Of a stretch of 64,000 nucleotides of DNA, positions 60,517 through 64,000 are shown one piece after another (position 1 is the stretch's first letter; every line of letters begins with the position of its first letter). The notes beneath the pieces are model-generated. The model worked only from the letters and a program-made list of their open reading frames with translations. It was not told the DNA's origin and made no database searches. Made by a program: the position numbers and the translations under genes. The DNA comes from Microbacterium sp. SORGH_AS_0888. GTDB lineage: Bacteria; Actinomycetota; Actinomycetes; Actinomycetales; Microbacteriaceae. Where the stretch lies: NCBI RefSeq assembly GCF_030818905.1, contig NZ_JAUTAZ010000001.1:2232001-2296000 (forward strand), in the 5' to 3' direction.

Positions 60517-61296
60517 TCACAGGATCTTCGAGAGGAATGCCTGCGTTCGGGGATGCTCGGGGGCGGTGAACAGACGGCTCGGAGGCGCGATCTCGATGAT
60601 CGTTCCGGCATCCATCACCACGACGCGATCGGCCACTTCGCGGGCGAAGCCCATCTCGTGAGTGACGACGACCATGGTCATGTGGTCGGCGGCGAGCTCT
60701 TTCATGACGTCGAGGACCTCGCCGATCATCTCGGGATCGAGGGCGCTGGTCGGCTCATCGAAGAGCATCAGACGGGGTTTCATCGCGAGCGCTCGTGCGA
60801 TCGCCACGCGCTGTTGCTGACCGCCCGAGAGCTTGCTCGGACGCGCGTCGCCCTTGTCGCCCAGGCCGACGCGCTCCAAGAGCGCCTGGGCCTGCGCGAC
60901 GGCGTCGCGCTTGTCGACGCCGCGCACCCGGACGGGGGCGTGCCAGATGTTCTCGAGCGCCGTCATGTGCGGGAAGAGGTTGAAGTGCTGGAAGACGAAC
61001 CCGATCTCCTGCCGCTGACGCCGCAGCGCGGAGCGCGTGGCGGCGAGGCGGCGACCGCCCGGCGTGACCCGGTAGCCCATCGGCTGGCCCGCGATCGCCA
61101 GTTCGCCGCCGTCGATGCTCTCGAGCCCGTTCATCGTGCGGAGGAAGGTCGTCTTGCCGGCTCCCGACGGGCCGACCAGGACGACGACCTCTCCCGGCTG
61201 CACGTCCAAGGAGACGTCGTTGAGCACCTGGCGCCCGCCGAGCGCTCGGGTGACGTTCTTCGCGCTGACGATCGGCGCAATGCTCTGACTGGTCAA
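60517..61296 (-). CDS. Amino acid ABC transporter ATP-binding protein (GlnQ type)
   Basis: A 259-residue ATPase. Walker A is [15 protein letters not shown], the signature [15 protein letters not shown], Walker [15 protein letters not shown], and the H-loop [17 protein letters not shown]. These are the sequences of the polar amino acid uptake family. It lies one base after the permease stop and just upstream of the gamma-glutamyltransferase gene. Confidence 0.95.
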   Translation of the reverse strand: MTSQSIAPIVSAKNVTRALGGRQVLNDVSLDVQPGEVVVLVGPSGAGKTTFLRTMNGLESIDGGELAIAGQPMGYRVTPGGRRLAATRSALRRQRQEIGFVFQHFNLFPHMTALENIWHAPVRVRGVDKRDAVAQAQALLERVGLGDKGDARPSKLSGGQQQRVAIARALAMKPRLMLFDEPTSALDPEMIGEVLDVMKELAADHMTMVVVTHEMGFAREVADRVVVMDAGTIIEIAPPSRLFTAPEHPRTQAFLSKIL

Positions 61297-61297
61297 C

Positions 61298-62098
61298 TCA
61301 CGACTCCTGTGCGGGCAGCGGGGCGAGCGGGTTCAGGGGCGTGGCGCGCCGGCCCCCGAACAGCCGCTGCCACGTCGAGGCCGTCGAGACGATGCCGGCC
61401 CGGGCGTTCAGCTTCTTCTCGATCGCGCTCTGGATCACCGTCCAGATGGTGGTGAGCGCGAGGTAGTAGATCGCGACCACGGCGAAGATCTCGAAGGTGC
61501 GGAAGGTGGCGGCGCTGATGCTCTGGGTGACCAGGAACATCTCGGAGACGCCGATGACGCTGAGGATCGAGGTGCTCTTCATGAGCCCGTTGAACGAGTT
61601 CCCGAGCGGCGGAACCATCAGGCGCAACGACTGGGGCAGGATGATCCAGCGCATCGCCGACATCCCCGACATGCCGAGCGCCTGTGCCGCCTCGGCCTGT
61701 CCGACGGGAACCGAGTCCAGACCCGCACGGATGATCTCCGAGATGTACGCGCTCTCGTTCATGATCAACCCGACGATCGCCGCCTGGATGGCCGCCTTGA
61801 CCAGGATCCCGCCGAGGTCGACGTCCTGGAAGCGGAACACGTTCGCCGCGGCGAATCCGGTGTAGATGATCACGAGCTGCACGAGCAGGGGCGTCCCGCG
61901 GATGAGCCAGATGTACAGGCTCGCGACCACCCGCAGAGGGCCGAACGTCGACCGGCGCATCATCGCGATGACGAGGCCGACGACGAGGGCGCCCGCCATC
62001 GCGAGCACCGAGATGATGACGGTCAGCGCCAGTCCCTGCAGGAACGGGACGCCCGGTGTGAGCAGGTTCTTCCAGAAGAAGCCCCAGTCGAAGTTCAC
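61298..62098 (-). CDS. Amino acid ABC transporter permease (GlnP/HisM type)
   Basis: A 266-residue His/Glu/Gln/Arg/opine-family permease with five to six membrane segments. The motif [16 protein letters not shown] and the EAA loop [37 protein letters not shown] define the family. Two adjacent GTG codons (62104 and 62098) could start translation; 62104 would overlap the binding-protein stop. It works with the adjacent ATPase and binding protein. Confidence 0.92.
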   Translation of the reverse strand: MNFDWGFFWKNLLTPGVPFLQGLALTVIISVLAMAGALVVGLVIAMMRRSTFGPLRVVASLYIWLIRGTPLLVQLVIIYTGFAAANVFRFQDVDLGGILVKAAIQAAIVGLIMNESAYISEIIRAGLDSVPVGQAEAAQALGMSGMSAMRWIILPQSLRLMVPPLGNSFNGLMKSTSILSVIGVSEMFLVTQSISAATFRTFEIFAVVAIYYLALTTIWTVIQSAIEKKLNARAGIVSTASTWQRLFGGRRATPLNPLAPLPAQES

Positions 62099-62100
62099 CG

Positions 62101-62967
62101 TCACTTGCTTCCCGTGTAGGCGAGGGACTGCTGTCCCCACTTGCTGAGGATCGTCGTGTAGTCCCCGGTGGCGACGAGGTCGTCGAACGCGGTCTGCAGA
62201 GCCGAGTGCAGCTCGGTGTTGCCCTTGAGGGTGGCCGCGCCGATGTCGATCGGCGACGAGGGCGTCCCCACCAGCGAGATGCCCGCCGTGCCCTGGCTCT
62301 GGTAGTAGCCGATGAGCTCGGCCGAATCGATGTACGCGTCGAGCTGACCGCTGATCAGCTGCTGGAAGCCCACGGTGGCCTGGTTGTTCGTGCTGATGTC
62401 GAGAGGCTTCTTGCCTGCGGTCGTGCAGGCGGTCGACTGCGTGTCCGCGAGGTCCTGTGCGGTGGTGCCCACCGTGACCATGACCTTCTTGCCGCACAGC
62501 GAGTCGTCGAGGCCCGTGATGCCGTTGTTCGCACCGTCCTTCACCGCGACGCCCGTCGCGGAGGTGAGATACGGCACGAAGTCGACGACCTCTTTCCGCT
62601 CGGGCTTGATGTACAGCGAGGCCATGATCACGTCGCACTGCTTGGCCTGCAGGCTCGGGATCAGCGCCGAGAAGTCGACGGTCACGAAGTCGGGAGTGAG
62701 GCCGAGCCGACCCGAGATCGCCTTGGCCAGATCGATCTCGCTGCCGATGAGGGTGCCCGACTCGTCGGTGGTGATGTTGGGCGGCGACCCCAGGTTGGTG
62801 GTGCAGATCGACAGCGTGCCCGGAGCGCGCAGCGCCGTGGGTGCGACGGTGGCGACGGCGGATGCCGGATCCGTGGCCGGTGCGGTGGCCGAGCTGCAGG
62901 CGGCCAGGCCGAGGGCGGCGATGCCGACGGCAACGGTGGCCACGGCGGTGCGGGTGATGGTGTGCAT
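62101..62967 (-). CDS. Amino acid ABC transporter substrate-binding lipoprotein
   Basis: A 288-residue family 3 binding protein (SBP_bac_3). The signal peptide ends LGLAACSSA (lipid-modified Cys ~24). The domain begins LSICTTNLGSPPNITTDESGTLIGSEIDLAKAISGRLGL and contains the KQCDVIMASLYIKPERKEVVDFVPY region that contacts amino-acid ligands. It is the first gene of the importer operon; the upstream region at 63024-63062 has an inverted repeat CTATCAAGTGATAG-like and CTATCAATTGATAG suited to the TetR regulator encoded at 63150. Confidence 0.93.
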   Translation of the reverse strand: MHTITRTAVATVAVGIAALGLAACSSATAPATDPASAVATVAPTALRAPGTLSICTTNLGSPPNITTDESGTLIGSEIDLAKAISGRLGLTPDFVTVDFSALIPSLQAKQCDVIMASLYIKPERKEVVDFVPYLTSATGVAVKDGANNGITGLDDSLCGKKVMVTVGTTAQDLADTQSTACTTAGKKPLDISTNNQATVGFQQLISGQLDAYIDSAELIGYYQSQGTAGISLVGTPSSPIDIGAATLKGNTELHSALQTAFDDLVATGDYTTILSKWGQQSLAYTGSK

Positions 62968-63023
62968 GGAGGTCTCCGTCGATGCTCGATGCTCCGTCGC
63001 CTTGGATGTGCCGGGCGGAGCAA

Positions 63024-63062
63024 GCTATCAAGTGATAGGTGGTGCGTCTATCAATTGATAGG
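63024..63062. promoter_or_regulatory. Two palindromic operators CTATCA-N2-TGATAG
   Basis: CTATCAAGTGATAG (about 63026-63039) and CTATCAATTGATAG (about 63049-63062) are near-identical palindromes, 23 bp apart, upstream of the amino-acid importer operon. The TetR-family gene lies on the other side of the same intergenic region, so these are its probable operators (inference). Confidence 0.65.
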
Positions 63063-63149
63063 CGGGAGGTGTTTCGGCCGCGTTTCACGGCGGTGTCCCG
63101 CCAGAGAAGAATCGCGGGACACCGTCGGCTCGCGTCGGACGAGCCGCTC

Positions 63150-63791
63150 TCAGGAGGCGAAGGCGACGGTGCCATCCAGACGCGACTGCGTGGTGGCGCG
63201 GACGGAATCCAGGCGGAACGGGTCAACCAGGATGGCGCGGAGGATGAAGTCGGACACCTGCAGAGGACGATTCGCGACCGGCGCCGACGCACTGGTCTCG
63301 CGTTCGCGCATTCCCTCGAACTGCAGTCCGGTGATCGCACGCTGCACGAACTCGGCATCGATCGGCATGAACTCACCCGCGCGGATGCCCTGCTCGACCA
63401 TCAACCGGACCTCTTCGTGGAAACGCGCGATCTCGTGCCGCTGCCCCTCGAACTCGGGTTCCGTGAAGATCGCGTCGCTGTAGTAGCCGCGCGCATCGTA
63501 CGGAAGAGTCAAGTAGTCGTGCGAGCTGATCGTCAGGAAGAAGTGGAAGCGCTCCGCCCACGAGGCGTCGAGGGCGCGCGCCTCTCTGAGGCGCCCGAAG
63601 GTCTGCGTCAGGTCGGCATCGACCAGTTCGGCGAGGATGACGTGCTTCGCGGCGAAGTGGTAGAACAGCGACGGCTGTCGAATCCCGACGGCGTCGGCGA
63701 TCTCGCGGGTCGTGGTCCCGTAGTAGCCGTGCTTGCCGAAGAGTCGAGCCGCCTGCACGAGGATCTGCTGCCGCGTCCCGACCTCCTCCAT
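63150..63791 (-). CDS. TetR-family transcriptional regulator
   Basis: A 213-residue regulator. The N-terminal helix-turn-helix is ILVQAARLFGKHGYYGTTTREIADAVGIRQPSLFYHFAAKHVILAELVDA. The C-terminal domain (residues ~55-205) is of the ligand-binding type with no recognised ligand motif. A leaderless-type -10 box precedes ATG 63791. Paired palindromes in the intergenic region towards the amino-acid importer suggest it represses that operon and the gamma-glutamyltransferase gene. Confidence 0.9.
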   Translation of the reverse strand: MEEVGTRQQILVQAARLFGKHGYYGTTTREIADAVGIRQPSLFYHFAAKHVILAELVDADLTQTFGRLREARALDASWAERFHFFLTISSHDYLTLPYDARGYYSDAIFTEPEFEGQRHEIARFHEEVRLMVEQGIRAGEFMPIDAEFVQRAITGLQFEGMRERETSASAPVANRPLQVSDFILRAILVDPFRLDSVRATTQSRLDGTVAFAS

Positions 63792-63797
63792 GCGGGT

Positions 63798-63803
63798 ACT
63801 CTA
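63798..63803 (-). promoter_or_regulatory. -10 box TAGAGT for the leaderless TetR gene
   Basis: On the minus strand TAGAGT is followed by 6 bases (ACCCGC) and ATG 63791. Confidence 0.5.
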
Positions 63804-63932
63804 TCGCCCGCCCGATCCTGTGCCGGCGCCGTCGGAGCATGGCGGCGGCGTCGAGTGCTCGCCACTGCGACCAGCGCGACGCGCTCGTGCCCCGCGCGCA
63901 CCACGGCGTGGAGCAGACCGAGGCGCCCTGAA

Positions 63933-64000
63933 CTACCGCCGGCGCGCGCGCGACGACCCATGGAGCGCGAGGCCGAGGACGATCGCGCTCGCGCCTGCGA
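63933..64000 (-). CDS. C-terminal end of a membrane protein (5' part outside window)
   Basis: The minus-strand frame ending at TAG 63933-63935 reads AGASAIVLGLALHGSSRARRR, a hydrophobic helix followed by a basic tail, as at the end of a transporter such as an MFS permease. Only about 22 residues are in the window, so the family is uncertain. The stretch 63804-63932 holds nothing else I recognise. Confidence 0.4.
   Translation of the reverse strand, partial: AGASAIVLGLALHGSSRARRR

Overview
The window is high-GC actinobacterial DNA, most likely from Microbacterium or a close Microbacteriaceae relative. Evidence for this is the rpsF-ssb-rpsR-rplI-(chaplin-like)-dnaB order, GTG starts, leaderless promoters with TANNNT -10 boxes, a sortase-anchored chaplin-like protein, and overlapping ATGA/GTGA gene junctions. 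This assignment is inference from gene content; no rRNA is present.

Layout. 0-16.4 kb: core and regulatory genes. These are the end of a methyltransferase, cca, a GAF-domain regulator followed by an aldehyde dehydrogenase and DUF779 gene, a two-component system beside a DM13 lipoprotein/DoxX pair, a cupin, and a LuxR-type two-component system with a drug-type ABC exporter, followed by a FUSC-like membrane protein. 16.4-27.05 kb: a polyol catabolic locus with two divergent dehydrogenases, an RbsABC-type importer with a DUF2291 protein, a DhaK-DhaL kinase, an RpiB-type isomerase, a TIM-type isomerase and a DeoR regulator. This gene set matches the mycobacterial erythritol/L-threitol pathway (L-erythrulose, L-erythrulose-1-P, D-erythrulose-4-P, D-erythrose-4-P). 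27-34.5 kb: the ribosomal protein/ssb cluster, two secreted surface proteins, a DnaA-box cluster and dnaB.

34.5-51.5 kb is a mosaic accessory region that begins immediately after the dnaB stop codon. It carries a type II CBASS anti-phage operon: a CD-NTase, an E2-E1 fusion (Cap2), and a single polypeptide that joins a JAB/JAMM peptidase (Cap3), a TIR domain and a SAVED domain. It also carries a HEPN-motif protein, gene fragments, tRNA-like fragments, a stress/redox gene set (NmrA, GDSL, LysR, GNAT, quinone oxidoreductase, HxlR, HbpS-like), a BtrH-like protein with PadR, and an Imm5-like gene. Several families of short diverged repeats (GGACATTTCnCCGGAA-like and others) mark the seams, and one 228-bp piece of a GNAT gene is duplicated in inverted orientation.

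51.5-57.5 kb: a fructan/sucrose utilisation locus (GH32 enzyme, MalFG-type importer, solute-binding lipoprotein, LacI regulator with paired operators). 57.5-64 kb: MarR regulator with divergent alpha/beta hydrolase, gamma-glutamyltransferase-like gene with a polar amino-acid ABC importer, TetR regulator, and the end of a membrane protein.

Seven otherwise intact genes, including the essential ssb, carry exactly one extra base. This looks more like insertion-type sequencing error than gene decay, so the affected genes are annotated as continuous with the shift noted.
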